From Lonicera japonica (lineage: Eukaryota > Streptophyta > Magnoliopsida > Dipsacales > Caprifoliaceae): DNA of 64,000 bases. The DNA is taken from contig CM038469.1 of NCBI GenBank assembly GCA_021464415.1, forward strand, positions 33,885,883 through 33,949,882, in the 5' to 3' direction. Made by a program: the position numbers and the translations under genes. Positions 25,207 to 37,586 of the stretch are shown here, in pieces (position 1 is the stretch's first letter; each line of letters begins with the position of its first letter). The notes under the pieces were generated by a model. That model searched no databases, was not told where the DNA came from, and worked only from the letters and a program-made list of their open reading frames with translations.

Positions 25207-27485
25207 CTATTGCAACATCCGGTTTTTACCGGATTTCTCAAAACCACTATTCAACAATTTTATTGCCCAAAACGATTTATGTTCCAATTCAACGGACAAG
25301 TGACAAGGCTTGCCATACACAATGCGATATGGAGACATCCCGAGAGTTGTTTTGAAAGCGGTTCGGTAAGCCCAAAGAGCATCGTTTAGTCGCAATGACC
25401 AATCTTTGCGATTCGGATTTACCGTTTTTTCTAAGATTTGTTTTATCTCTCGGTTTGCAAGCCTCCGCTTGCCCGTTTGTTTGTGGATGATAAGCGAGGG
25501 ACACTTTATGGTTTACACACCATATTTTTGCATTAATGATTCAAAAGGTTTGTTGCAAAAATGTGAGCCTCCATCACTTATTATTGCCTTTGGGGTGCCA
25601 AATCTTGCAAGAATATTATCTTTTAAAAATCGGATCACAACTTTGTGATCATTTGTTTTGCAAGCTAAGGCCTCCACCCATTTAGAAACATAATCAACCG
25701 CAAGAAGGATATAGAGATTACCAAAAGAAGATGGGAACGGTCCCATGAAGTCAATGCCCCAACAATCGAAGATTTCAACCACGAGGATCGGGTTGAGAGG
25801 CATCATGCTTTTTCTTGTGATTCCTCCAAGCATTTGGCATCTCGGGCAAGCTTTGCAAAAGGCATGGGCATCCTTGAACATTGTTGGCCAATAAAGGCCA
25901 CATTGTAAGATCTTGGCGGCCGTCTTCTTGCCGAGAAGTGTCCACCACAAGCTTCATTATGGCAAAAGCTTAGAACTCTTTCGAACTCGTCATTGGGAAT
26001 ACATCGGCGAATGATTTGATCCGCCCCATACTTGAACAAATACGGGTCATCCCAATAGAATCCGGTTGACCTCGAACAAGAATTTTCTTCGATCTTGGGC
26101 ATTCCAATGGCTTGGCAACTTTCCGGTGACAAGATAATTCACAATATCGGCATACCATGGTGAAGAGGAGATTGTGAATAGTTGCTCATCCGGAAAAGAG
26201 TCTTTAATAGCATTCTCTTCAATGTGGTCGGTGAATGAAAGGCGAGATAAATGATCCGCCACCACTTTTCGACACCCTTCTTATCCTTTATGAAAAGATT
26301 GAATTCTTGTAGGAGAAGAATCCATCTTAGAAGCCTTGGCTTTGCATCTTTCTTTGTGAAGAGATACTTAAGGGCCGCATGATCGGTGAAAATGGCAATA
26401 GGTGACCCTATGAGGTAAGACCGAAATTTGTCGAGGGCAAAGACAATAGCCAAGAGTTCTTTCTCTCTGGTGGTGGTGTAGTTCATTTGAGCCTCATTGA
26501 GAGTTCGGCTTGCATAGTAAATGACTCCGAGCTTTTTGTCTTTTCTTTGACGAGGACCGCCCCAACGGCATAGTCACTTGCGTCGCACATGAGTTCAAAT
26601 GGCAAACTCCAATCGGGGGTTTGCATGATGGGTGCCGTAGTGAGCATGTGTTTGAGTTTTACAAAGGCTTCTTCACATTCCTTGGTCCATTCAATGGGGC
26701 ATCTTTCAAGAGCAACTTGCACATGGGTTTAGCAATGGTGCTAAAATTTTGAATGAACCTTCGGTAGAATCCGGCATGCCCCAAGAATGAACGAACATCC
26801 TTGATTGACTTGGGGGTGGGGAGCTTTGAGATAAGCTCGATTTTCGCCTTGTCTACTTCAATGCCTTTGCCCGATATAACATGGCCCAATACAATTCCCT
26901 TTGTCACCATGAAGTGGCATTTCTCCCAATTGAGGACGAGTTGCTTCTCGATACACCTTGCTAACACATGTTCAACATTGAGCAAACAATTATCGAACGA
27001 CTTACCGTAAACGGTAAAATCGTCCATAAAAACTTCTAGAGTTTTCTCTACCATATCACTAAAAATGCTCAAACATACATCTTTGAAAAGTGGCCGGTGC
27101 ATTGCACAAACCAAAAGGCATTTTTTGATAAGCAAAAGTACCAAACGGACATGTGAAGGTTGTTTTTTTCTTGGTCCTCAAGATCAATTTTCGATTTGAT
27201 TGTACCCGGAAAATCCGTCTAAGAAAGAATAGAACTCATGACCCGCTACTCTTTCAAGTGTTTGATCTAAAAACGGGAGTGGGAATGGTCATTTCTAGTG
27301 ACTTCGTTTAACTTACGGTAGTCTATGCACATTCGCCACCCGGTGGTGACTCTTTGAGGTATTAACTCATCATTTTCATTCTTTACTACCGTAAGTCCGG
27401 ATTTTTTAGGTACAACTTGGGTCGGACTCACCCATTTGCTATCCGAAATTGGATAGATGATCTTGGCATCAAGCAATTTCAACAC
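25207..27485 (-). pseudogene. Pol of element 1: reverse transcriptase, RNase H, integrase
   Basis: Copies element RNA into DNA and inserts it. In coding order: RT fingers and palm (27485-27267: GWRMCIDYRKLNE); RT catalytic box FMDD (27030-27019) followed by [12 protein letters not shown]; RNase H with the first Asp in [16 protein letters not shown] (about 26600) and [10 protein letters not shown] (about 26365); the H2C2 zinc region [13 protein letters not shown] (about 25970) through CKACPRCQ; the integrase core with [21 protein letters not shown] and HPQTNGQAE supplying the D, D and E; and [20 protein letters not shown] in the C-terminal part. The reading frame changes at least eight times, mostly by single bases, and the QEKTTFTC segment near 27150-27260 is disrupted. 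All catalytic motifs survive, so the damage is recent or partly sequencing error. Confidence 0.88.
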
Positions 27486-27648
27486 CTCGTCTTACTACTT
27501 CTTGCATGTGAGGGTTTAACCGGCGTTGAAATTGTCTTGATGGCTTTGCACCTTCCTCCAAGTGAATTTTGTGAGTGCAAATCAATGGACTAATTCCTTG
27601 GAGGTCGGCTAACTTCACCAAAAGCTTTTCGATACTTACTTAGCATAC

Positions 27649-28442
27649 TTACCAACCGTTCTTCTTGATCTTTGAGAGTTCGGAGGAAATTACCACGGGG
27701 TAAGTTTCGAGAGTACCTAGGAAAGCGTACTTCAAATTGCTAGGAAGAGGCTTGAGTTCCATCTTTCCTTCAAGCTTTGGTGGCTCTTCTTGTGCATTTT
27801 CTTCATTCTTCAAGAGTTCTTCCTTGTTCCTATCATCCAAAGAAAACAAATGCACACATTCCTCGGGATCATTGGGAGTGGTTAGCAAATCCTCCAATGA
27901 TTCCGATTCATAAGTGAAAGAAAAATGGTCTTGTATTAATGACTCTATCATGTTGACATGTTCAATTTCATCATCAAAATCTTCTTGTTTGTTACTTATT
28001 GAAAACACGTTGAGCTCAAGAGTCATGTTTCCAAAGGCCAATTTTACAATCTCATTCTTGCAATTGATGACAGCATTTTGATGTTGCAAGAAAGGTCCTC
28101 CCCCAAAATTACGGGAATCTCATTTCCGGGATTGGATACCGGTTGCATGTCAAGAACTATGAAATCCACGGGAAAATAGAATTTATCAATTTGAACTAGC
28201 ACGTCTTCTACAATTCCCCTTGGAATCTTGACCGATCGATCCGCCAATTGGATCGTGACTTTCGTGGGTTTCAACTCTCCTAAACCCAATTGTTGGTAGA
28301 CCGAAAATGGCAAAACATTAACACTCGCCCCCAAATCAAGCAATGCATTTTTGATTCTAAAGTTGCCAATCAAACAAGAAATGGTGGGGCAACCGGGATC
28401 TTTGAATTTTGGAATTCGAGTGCCTTGCATTATTGAACTCAC
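27649..28442 (-). pseudogene. Aspartic protease region of element 1
   Basis: Retroviral-type aspartic protease that would cut Gag-Pol. Catalytic Asp in DLGASVNVLP (about 28335), followed by GLGELKP, VTIQLADRSVKIPRGIVEDV and FPVDFIVLDM, the typical Athila protease order. A one-base break near 28060-28090 interrupts the ILGEDLSC / LGRPFLAT segment. The frame then continues as a linker rich in acidic residues (MIESLIQDHF, LEDLLT) leading to RT. Confidence 0.85.
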
Positions 28443-30250
28443 TTATTCCGCTATAAATGCCTTCTTTTTAACATTCAATCGCCTCTTAGTGGTGCACAAA
28501 TCTTTTAAAAATTTTGCATAAGAAGGAATTTGTTTTACCGCATCAAGCAATGGAATGTTAATTTTCACTTGTTTGAACACATCAAGAATTTCAGCATTTT
28601 GGGTCTCCTTGAAAGGTTGAGATAACCTCTCCGGAAAAGGGACTTTGACACTATTCTTGATTTTCTCTAAATCCTCTTTTCCAACTTTCTCTTCTTCCCT
28701 CATTCTTTCTTTCTAAGGTGATCTCCTCAACTTGACTTGACTCGGCTATGTCCACCGGCTTTTTGGCCTTAGGAACTATAGTTTTGTCAATTTCTTTCCC
28801 ACTCCTAAGGATGGTGATGGATTTCAATTCTTCGACATTCCCACTCGACTCACCCTCATTGATCACTAAAGCTTGGCCTCTTGGGTTAGCTAAGGGTTGA
28901 GATGGAAATTTCCCTTTTTCTTGAGTGGACAAAGCGGTTTGTGAGTTTGGACATTTGGGTTTTCAAATCACTAACCTCTCTATCGGTCTTGTCTATAAAT
29001 TGCCGCAAAAGAGACTCCAAATTTGAGTTTGGGTTTGGGTTAGTTTGACCAAAAGAGTTGTTTTGGGGTGGAGGTGGTCTTTGTTGGTAGGAATTTGAAT
29101 TTGCATGAGCATTTTGGTTTCCCCCCCAACTAAAGTTAGGATGATTTCTCCACCCTTCATTGTACCTTTGAGAAAATGGGTCATTGTGTGGCCTAGAGTA
29201 TGAGTTCATAGCATTGACTTGTGAGGGACTTTGAAGGACCTCTTTGAAGGTCGGAATCGTGTGACATTCTTCCGTGGAATGTCCCACCTTCTCACAAATG
29301 ACACAAACGGTGCTAGTACCTACACTTCCTTCTCTCATTTTACTAGACTCCATGGCTTCGACTTTCTTTGACAATTGAATAAATTTAAACTCAATGTCAT
29401 CACCTTTTGACAATTGGTACAAACCCCCTCTCTCGGAAACTTTACCCCTTAACCTCATCCGTGTAGGTGTTCCAATTTTGGGCACCTTCGCTATTTCATC
29501 AAAGTACAACAAAGCTTCCTCCGGACTTTTGCTCAAAAAATTTCCATTACACATCGTTTCCACAAACGTGCGCATGGCGGGAGTGAGTGATTCGTAAAAA
29601 TAGCTAACAATACTCCATGTCTCATGTCCATGATGGGGGGCAAGAATTCAAAAGTTCTTTGTATCTTTCCCAACACTTGTAAAAAACTTTCATTTTCTTT
29701 AGGAGAGAAAAATTTGAAATTTGCCTTCTCAAAGCATTGGTTCGATGAACGGGAAAGAATTTCTTTAAAAATTCGGTTTGTAATTCTTGCCAACTTCGAA
29801 TGGAATTGGGACGTAGAGAATTTAGCCATATTTTGCCTTTGTCCTTTAAAGAGAATGGAAAAAGTTTTAACCTCATTACTTCCTCATTTGTGTTAGTTTC
29901 TCTAAAAGTAGAGCAAACTTCCTCAAAATCTTTTAAATGCAAGTAAGGGTTTTCGGAAATCCATACCATGAAATGATGGTATATGTTGTAACATGCCCGG
30001 TTTGAGAGTGAATGTTCCGGCTTGACCCGTGGGAATGACAATGCAAGAGTTTAAAGTGCCTCGAGGAGGTTTGAAGGTAATCTCGCATTGTGCGGACCGG
30101 ACGATTGTGATCATTGTTCTCTCCCTCGGCATTTGACTCAATGTCTTCGTTATCCATCTCGGATGGAGGAGGTGATGGAGAAGGATGCCTTGATGGTGGT
30201 TCACCTCTTGGTGGACTTATGTGAAGATCAATGTACAAGTCCCCGAGCAT
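28443..30250 (-). pseudogene. Gag of element 1
   Basis: Nucleocapsid precursor. A plausible start is ATG at 30250-30248. Then come the Athila landmarks TMRDYLQ, GMLQHIPSFHGM, LHLKDFEEVCSTFRETN, VMRLKLFPFSLKDKGKIWL and FFPVHRTNALRRQI (30250-29622), then YKELLNSCP and TFVETMCNGNFL (about 29575). A CCHC zinc knuckle CVICEKVGHSTEEC is at 29305-29264. A Gln/Asn/Pro-rich stretch, the coiled segment DKTDREVSDLKTQMSKL and SITILRSGKEIDKTIVP follow. Four or more one-base frameshifts split it. Domain order is complete. Confidence 0.88.
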
Positions 30251-30391
30251 AAGCCCGGGAAGGTGATCTTAAAGAAAATTGCCACCTATAAAAGAAGAAA
30301 ATAATAAGCAAGAAAAACTTATTCACAAGGGAGAAGAAATACTTACAAAGCGGATTTTTGTACAAAACCCGTAATCCGTCTTTCGCCGTAT

Positions 30392-30408
30392 CCCCGGCAA
30401 CGGCGCCA
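30392..30408 (-). other. Primer-binding site of element 1, tRNA-Asp
   Basis: On the - strand TGGCGCCGTTGCCGGGG, a 17-base perfect complement of the 3' end (with CCA) of plant tRNA-Asp. It starts six bases from the 5' LTR. Confidence 0.92.
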
Positions 30409-30414
30409 AAAACT

Positions 30415-32397
30415 TGACGCGCCCGAAAATACTTCCGCGCTTAGGAACCCAAGTGTAGGTCGTCAAGTTATAATACTTGGTAAGTCCAAGTGTCGAACCA
30501 CAAGGATAGTCGGAAAGACGATGTGGTGATTACGAGTCCAAGGCTTTGTTCAAGAGAATTTGTTTGGTTGATTTTAGTTGTTGATTTTAAAGTCTTGCAA
30601 TAAAAATTAAAGTGGTGTATCAATTGATAAGAAAAGGCTAAGGCATTATAGAAATTCATTTGCTATGCAATGTTATGTAAAATTTAATCTCATTCAAATT
30701 CTCAATGCAATTCCTAAGTGTTGAGTACCTTACACTTTTCTAAGCAAAAGGGTGTGAAGCAAGAGCAACCCATTCCATATAAATGCCATATAAAGAAAGG
30801 GTGTAAGTAAAAACTCAACACAAATGTATCTCTCATTTTTATCTTGTAACAAAGGGTGTGAAGCAAGTGCAACCCATTCCCATATAATGTCCAACCAAGA
30901 TGCAAACTTGAGATACACCAAAGAAAAAGGCATAAAATTAAACTAGGCATTGAGAATTCATTGTTAGTTTCCCCTAGGCAATTGACTTGATTATGAAAAT
31001 GGCCAACTAAAAAGTTTAGCACAATAAATCATAACATTTCATTTGCCTAAGATTGGGAGGTCTAGGTGGAGATTAAATCATCCGATTTAAACACATTTGA
31101 TAAATACAAATTGAATCCTTATGGTGATTAGTGTAGTTGATTATGGCATAAACTTAAGAGATCCTCCTTGGCAACACTCTAACTAAGAAAATATTGAGTC
31201 TCAAAATCACATAAAGTGTAGAAAGCACTCAACATATCATTAAAGCATTCAAGGATTGGAATCTCAAATTTATGGTATTTCTATGAATACTCAAAGACTA
31301 AACATGCTTGGCAATGTAAAGTATCTCAATCATAGAAGGAATGGACATAGGCTAATAAGAAATACACAAGTGCATCATCTTCTCATTAATGCTTGAGATC
31401 TATGTATACAAGGCATACAAAGTCAAATCACCTTATGAGGATTATCTTACTAGCTTATGAATGGTTGATTGAATGGAGAAGATGAAGGATTCAAGAAGTA
31501 TTTAACAACACTAACAATGGAATGAGAAACAAACTTACATAATTAATGCAATGCAAACTTCATCTTCTAGCCTTAGCAATGAAACTACTCCATGATAGTT
31601 TGTATGAACAAAAACCATTAAAGGGATTTCCATTTCTTCTCAAGAGTTTCTCTCTCTAGATTTCTTACAAGTGATAGATGATAAACAAAGTGCAGGAAAA
31701 TAAATACTTATGCTACTTGAATCTAGATCTAGAAATTACATATCCCCAAATGAGGACAAAGAAATAGTTAAATAAAAAGGCAAAACAATGCCAAAAATGG
31801 CTATTCTATCACACTTTCTAAGGGACCCCTAGGTAAAAGGACACCTAATGAGAACCCTGGAACAAAAATAGAAAGTCCATTTTTGCTAAAAAACTGAAAC
31901 AATTTGTTTTTGGTGAGTTTCAATGCATCAAAAGGGGAGAAAAGCTGCTTTTGGGGGCTGTGCTGTGCATTCTGGGAGGTCTCTGATCGATCAGAGGCTC
32001 CTCTGATCGATCAGAGGGGAGATTTTTGGCTTGTAAGGTGGGCTCTGATCGATCAGAGCACCCTCTTGATCGATCAGAGGGCATGTTTTGCATTAAAAGG
32101 TGGCCTCTGATCAATCAGAGGCTCCTCTGATTGATCAGAGGACACTTCGGGAGACTTTTTTTCTTCTCTTTTGGCTTCTATCTCTCTTGTACACTTCCCA
32201 AAGCTTCCCAACTTGCTTCCATAACCTGAAGGTACACTCAACACACTAGAAAAGGCTACTTTGAGCCATGTTAAAGCAATTCTTGATATTTTGAGTGTGT
32301 GCACAAGAAGTTGATTAATTTAATTAATCTAGGCTAAAATAAACGCGATAAACACAATCAAAAGAGCGTTAGCGACTACAAAATTACGCGTTTATCA
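30415..32397 (-). repeat. 5' LTR of element 1
   Basis: 1,983 bp, same ends as the 3' LTR. It carries the palindrome cluster in U3. The segment 31830-31910 includes about 40 bp lost from the 3' LTR. Confidence 0.95.
31981..32141. repeat. GATCGATC palindrome cluster in 5' LTR of element 1
   Basis: Six palindromes in three pairs, as in the 3' LTR, about 255-415 bases from the U3 end. One has a one-base insertion (CTCTTGATCGATCAGAG). Confidence 0.85.
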
Positions 32398-34462
32398 AGA
32401 GAGAAGTTTTGAAACAATAGGAAGAGATTTGCTTGGTAGGGTTTGATTCTTATGTCTAAGAAATTCTAATTTTATATATTTTTAATGGTAATTGTAAAAT
32501 AATCATTAATATTATTATTAAATAAATAGTTACATACACAATAATAATAATATATTTTAGAACATACATACTCTTCTATTAATTATTCATTCTCAAATTA
32601 AAAAAGAAATGTTAACAATGTACATTTAACAAAATCCAATGCACAATATTAACAATCGTACAATTGCAAGTAAAAATTGCAACCACAACCTCAAAAACAT
32701 GAAAAAGTTTTACATATATGTGGACATGTGAATATATATATATATACACGCACATATTTGTAGAAGTGCCATTTTAGAGAGAAAAACCATACAATTTCTA
32801 TTTCCATTTCAATTGGTTCGGGCAAAGGCTTTAACATACTTAAATATGTATAATAGGCATAAAAGAATAGTGGGAATACATAAAATTTAATGATGCAATA
32901 ATAAAAAAACACTTGACATGTTATAGTAAAGGAGAGAGTTTTACTATCTATTATTATACATGATTGTGGGCTGAGTTAGGATTATAAATACAATGATAAA
33001 AGATAGGGTGGGCTGAAATTAATGATGGGCCACCAAGTAAAGCATATATATATATATAGGTTGGCCTAAACAATGAACTAGAAAAAGTTGGTTCTGGTGG
33101 AGGTAGGGTTTGGGGGGTGCCTGGGGGGGGGGGGGGGGGGGGTGGGGGGGGGGGGGGTCTACAACCCTGTTCAATCTACCTTCAGAATTATGTAAAATCA
33201 ATAAGAAGACATACAATTGTGAAGAATTAAACCATTTATTTTGAAACAGCGAAACTAAAAGGGTAAAAGGTTATTAAAATATAAGTTATACAGTAAAACC
33301 TTTGTAATAATAATGTTGGAACCAAACCTGTTTTATTATTATAGGGAAGTTATAATATAATTTTTAGTTTATTTTTATTGGTTTATCTTTAATAAAGTTT
33401 TATGGATGCTTTGAGAAAAGAGACACTTAGTGTAAATGCCGGTCCTTCTCCCTCTAGCTAAACAACCATGCCGCTGCCATTAGAGGATTTTTTATATTAT
33501 TGAAAATATATATATATATATATATTATATGAAGGCAAATTTTTTTAAGACAAGACCAAAAAATTATAACTTGGTACAACATGGAGGTTATTACTACAAA
33601 TAACTGGCCCAAGTAGTGACCGACTGTTTTTAATAACTAAATAAAAGTTATAACGTAACTTTATACATCACTATTGAGATATTTTATCGTAGTTAAAAAA
33701 TAATACCTACATGGACTTCTTGTACCAAACCTACCCAAAAATATATAAAAAACCAATGGTTGCAAAACAATTAGAATATATATAGCAAATTAGAATTTAA
33801 TCCATTTTTTAAAGGATGATTTTACTTAAACCCAGCCACTCTTTATGAAAATTAGGTTTTTACCCCAAAAACTTTAGTTTTTAGCCTGCTCTTCTTCTTT
33901 TTTTTTTTAACTAATTCAACTAATATATGATATATATATATTATATATATATTTGCAAAATCATTTTGTTGCCCTTCGTATGTTTATCCTCAATTTAAGC
34001 TTTGAGATTTGTTGCTAATGTGCAACCAATGAATAGTCATGTATAGTTAATTAGTTATCAGTTTATCATATATTGCAACCAATTTAATTTGAATTTGTTT
34101 CGGTTATTTAATAGAGATTATCCAACTATATATTAGCCAGTACTAATTCACTCCAAAGATTTTAATAGTGTATTCATTAAAAAATAATTAGAATAACTTA
34201 TATTCCTACTAGAGTTAATTAAGGTGTGTATAAGAGAGAATCCTGTGGCTTAATTATATTAGGCATGTTCCAATATGTGGTTTGTTTTACAATTTCAATA
34301 TATAGAAGCTTTGTTGGTGAAAATTTTTAAAAATTAATTAAAAAAAATTCATAATAATCCAAACTTTTGGGCTAAAACCTAATTACCAAAACGAACTGGG
34401 GTAACAATAAAACAATCCAAGTTTATGGGCTAAACAACAAATATATATATATATATATATAT
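32398..34462. other. Gene-free AT-rich region with poly-G tract
   Basis: No gene. A G run of about 36 bases with one T lies at 33122-33157. (TA)n tracts lie near 32737, 33046, 33507 and 34441-34462. Sequence at about 33291-33370 (cagtaaaacctttgtaataata, tattatagggaagttataat) resembles a common plant DNA-transposon end of the type tacagtaaaacctc...ctataa; I do not assign ends. Confidence 0.5.
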
Positions 34463-34853
34463 GGGGAAATGATCTTAAGAGGACCAACTTTTTGGTCCTT
34501 AAATGCGGACCAATCATTTTGAGGGAATAAATAAATGATTTTTTTGATGAAACTCAATGAAGATGATCTCCATGATTAGCAGATCACATCCACCAATTTT
34601 CATCGAAAAATTCAATCGAGAAGAGGGTTAACTAAAAAATTGATATATATGTGTGTTTTTGGTTGTTAAAATTTAAAATGTTTAGCTAACCCATTTCCCG
34701 ATTGAATTTTTTGATGAAATTTGGTGGAGATCATCTGCTAATCATGGAAATCATCTGCACCAAGTTTCATAAAAAAAATCATCCGTTTAGTCTCTCAAAA
34801 TAATTGATCCGCATTTAAGGACCAAATAAATGGTCCTCTTTAGATCATTCCCC
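34463..34853. mobile_element. Foldback MITE, 391 bp, in a TA microsatellite
   Basis: Nearly the whole element is an inverted repeat. The left end GGGGAAATGATCTTAAGAGG pairs with the right end, whose reverse complement is GGGGAATGATCTAAAGAGG. Pairing continues through GGTCCTTAAATGCGGA, ATGATTAGCAGAT and AAATTCAATCG to a loop near 34660. The element sits inside (TA)n, so the target duplication (TA or longer) cannot be read. Non-autonomous, no coding capacity. Superfamily undecided. Confidence 0.8.
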
Positions 34854-35289
34854 TATATATAAATATATATATATGAGCTATGTTATAAGGAATGACTTCT
34901 TTACTTTAACAAAAAGAAGGGATTCCCACTTGGAAGGTTAATTTGATAAAAAAATTTATGAAAATTTCTAAAGATGATCTATACAGTGAATAAATCACCT
35001 CCTCAAAATTTCATAAAAATATGACCATTTTCAAGAGTATTTTGATTAAAACACTAAAAACAAACATGTTATATATAGGGTGATTTAGACTTTGGGTGCT
35101 GTTTGTTCTAGCATACCAGACGTTGGGTGCCAAAGTTTTGTATAATAGGTGTTTAGGTTCCATTTTGGACTGAAACCATTAGTCAACGTGGTCAACCGTT
35201 AACTCCATTAATTTTTAACCATTTTACTCCTAAGCAAGAGAATATGTTTTGTCTTTTTCTAGGGGTAATATGGATAAATTGGGTCAAAA
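34854..35289. other. Spacer, no gene
   Basis: AT-rich. I see nothing recognisable. Confidence 0.5.
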
Positions 35290-35487
35290 ATTACAACACA
35301 AATTTAGACTTACAGTTTTAATTCCGCTTATCAAATCTCAAATTATTTTTTATAAAAACCCTAAACTCAACTTTGGCAATAAGATATCTTAAAAATTTCT
35401 CAATTCGTATAAGAGAGAGTTACCTCATCTTGCTAGAGTTTTGCATCTAGATTGATTTTTATTTTCTACTTGATTTGATTTATGTCA

Positions 35488-35831
35488 TGACTACCAAGAT
35501 TGATTCGTATAAGTCCAAGGTTCCTACACTTAATTGGTCTAATTATAATTATTGAAAAATTCACATGGTTATTTATACACAGAATTTGGCAAACATGTTT
35601 TATATTGTTCTACTAAACCCACTATGATTGTAGAAGGGAACAATTGACCTAAATCAGTAGCCTTATAGACTATTAAGGAATTAGAAATTGGTAAGTTTAA
35701 TTCTTAATATTTGAATGCAATCATGAGCCATGCTTCTAAGGAATAGTTTAAAAAGATTTCAAATTGTACTACTTTCAAACAAGCCTGAGATATTTTGATT
35801 GTAATTTTTGAAGGAACCAAATTGTGAAAAG
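35488..35831 (+). pseudogene. Copia gag, 5' fragment (left of element 2)
   Basis: Starts MTTKIDSYKSKVPTLNWSNY, the usual N-terminus of a copia Gag (residues fitting a target sequence, then W.NY). A stop follows within a few codons, and further frame changes and nonsense codons occur up to the junction. The coding sequence is interrupted at 35831 by the 5-bp target AAAAG of element 2 and resumes at 47797. The homologous Gag proteins bind the element's RNA. Not functional. Confidence 0.65.
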
Positions 35832-37460
35832 TGAAGCGCGGATAATATCGCGTTGTGGTAGCCCAAGTGCAGGCACGCCAAGTTATAGTATAGTCTCGGA
35901 AGTCCGAGTGTCGAACCACAGGGATAAGTGAAAAGGAATGGAATGGATTACGGATTAAATGGTTTTTCTAGTTTTGTAAGTTGAAATTGTTGTGAAACAA
36001 CAAAATTGTAAAACGGTTGTGAAAATTAATAAGAAAGCACTAAGGTAAGTGGAGGATAGTTACGATTTAATTGACGGTGATCACTAGCTCATACGAAGAT
36101 TTCAACACAAGGTTTCTCGAGATATGGGGAATGTTGGTGTATCTCTCAATAGCAAAGGGTGCGACGCTAGGCGACTCATTCCCGGATTGAAACTATATCA
36201 AGAAAGAGCCAATCAACATTCCACCAAAGACGAGTTTATCGTTCCTACCTCTTAGCTACGGGTGTGAAACAAGGCAACCCATTCCCGATGAAGCTAATCC
36301 GAAATAGATATAACAAACTCATCATATAAAGATTTAACATAAAGCAAGTGTATGTAATCTCATGGTTTAAAGAATGAAAATTAGAAAATGAATCCTAACA
36401 ATGAAACGGAATGAAGTTTATGGGATAAATTTGTCAATTTATCATTTATCACTTATGGTAGAAAATAAAGAGTCTAAAAATCACATAAAGTGTAAGAAGC
36501 ACTCAATATATCAATAAATGAATCAAGGATAAGCTAAACAAATTTAACAATCCATCTATGGAGTTTTATGATCTATTTATAATTTCTACAAAAAGGACTA
36601 AAACTCCATGAATGGGGGAAAGAGACTACAAGCTTTCTAGAACCATATAAATATGTTGTATGTTCATAAACAACAAAGCATTAAATATACAAGGCATATA
36701 AAGTCTTAATTGAATATGAAAATACCTAGAAAGCTAGAAAGAATGGAGGAAATGAAGAAGAAAAGGATTTACAAATATTTCTCAAACTTTAAACATGGAT
36801 TGAGCCATTAATCACCAAATATTATATCGCGATTCACCTCCGTAACCTTAGCAAAAGACTACTCCATAATACTCGAAGCAAGAATTACAAAAGAAGCATT
36901 CATTTCTTAAAATCAAAGTAATTTACAAGAGGAAAGAAGAAAATTCCCGAGCTTTAGCTCCCCCTTCTCTCTAGAACTTGTACAAAGATAAAGATATCTT
37001 AGCCTAGAAGCTAAGAGAAATAATATATATTAAAAGGTTGCAAAATATCTAACTAAATATCTAAAATAACTTAAACCACTAAAATAGCCCATTTTGGGTG
37101 TGAAAGAAGGAAGTTGCCCGAAGGCATGATCGATCATGCTAATACCATGATCGATCATGGAGTGTTCTGGAGTTGAGAATTGTTTTTGCACCATGATCGA
37201 TCATGGTTCTGGGATTTCTTCAAATCAACATTCTTGTGAGCTTTTGGCTAACACTTGATTAATTTATGCAATGCCATTGTATCCCAATCCTACAAACACA
37301 TGGAATACTACAAAATGCACACCAACTTGGATCATGTTAGATACAAAACTCACTAAGGCACTAATCTCGAGATAAGTGGATAATTAGGCAGAATAAAAGC
37401 GACCAACGCGTCAAGCGACTCCCTAAAGAGCTTATACATGACAATATTATGCGTTTATCA
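35832..37460 (-). repeat. 3' LTR of element 2
   Basis: 1,629 bp, TGAAGCGCGG to GCGTTTATCA on the + strand. Near-identical to 46106-47796. The other copy has extra short duplications near 47000-47030 and 47470-47510. Confidence 0.95.
37125..37206. repeat. GATCGATC palindrome cluster in 3' LTR of element 2
   Basis: Three copies of CATGATCGATCATG at 37125, 37146 and 37192, in U3 at about 255-335 bases from the LTR start. Confidence 0.85.
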
Positions 37461-37570
37461 ACTCCCCTCAACTTATCTCTTGCTAGTCCCTTAGCAAGAC
37501 AAAAATTATATAATTACAAAAACTAATATGCTTATACAAAAATATGTTAACTTCTAAGTTCCCAAAGAAG

Positions 37571-37586
37571 ACGAGTTGCATCTCGT
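37571..37586 (-). promoter_or_regulatory. Conserved 3' UTR stem-loop (element 2)
   Basis: ACGAG, loop TTGCAT, CTCGT, 111 bases from the 3' LTR edge. Same stem as at 11789 and 22887. Confidence 0.45.

Larger units (their letters stand above)
20816..32397 (-). mobile_element. Element 1: complete Athila-like Ty3/gypsy retrotransposon
   Basis: 11,582 bp bounded by two LTRs with TG...CA ends and flanked by the 5-bp target duplication AGAGA (20811-20815 and 32398-32402). Read on the - strand: 5' LTR (32397-30415), tRNA-Asp primer site (30408-30392), gag (30250-28443), protease (28442-28044), RT and RNase H (27485-26139), integrase (26265-25207), 3' UTR, purine-rich tract (about 22775-22762) and 3' LTR (22761-20816). 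Gag and protease signatures (MRDYLQ, HLKDFEEVCSTF, LKSITILRSGKE, DLGASVNVLP) are those of the Athila lineage. Frames are broken by many one-base indels, although the two LTRs are nearly identical. Confidence 0.93.

Noticed and set aside
33122..33157. G-run as a possible G-quadruplex
   Set aside because: A near-pure homopolymer of this length is prone to assembly error and has no gene next to it.
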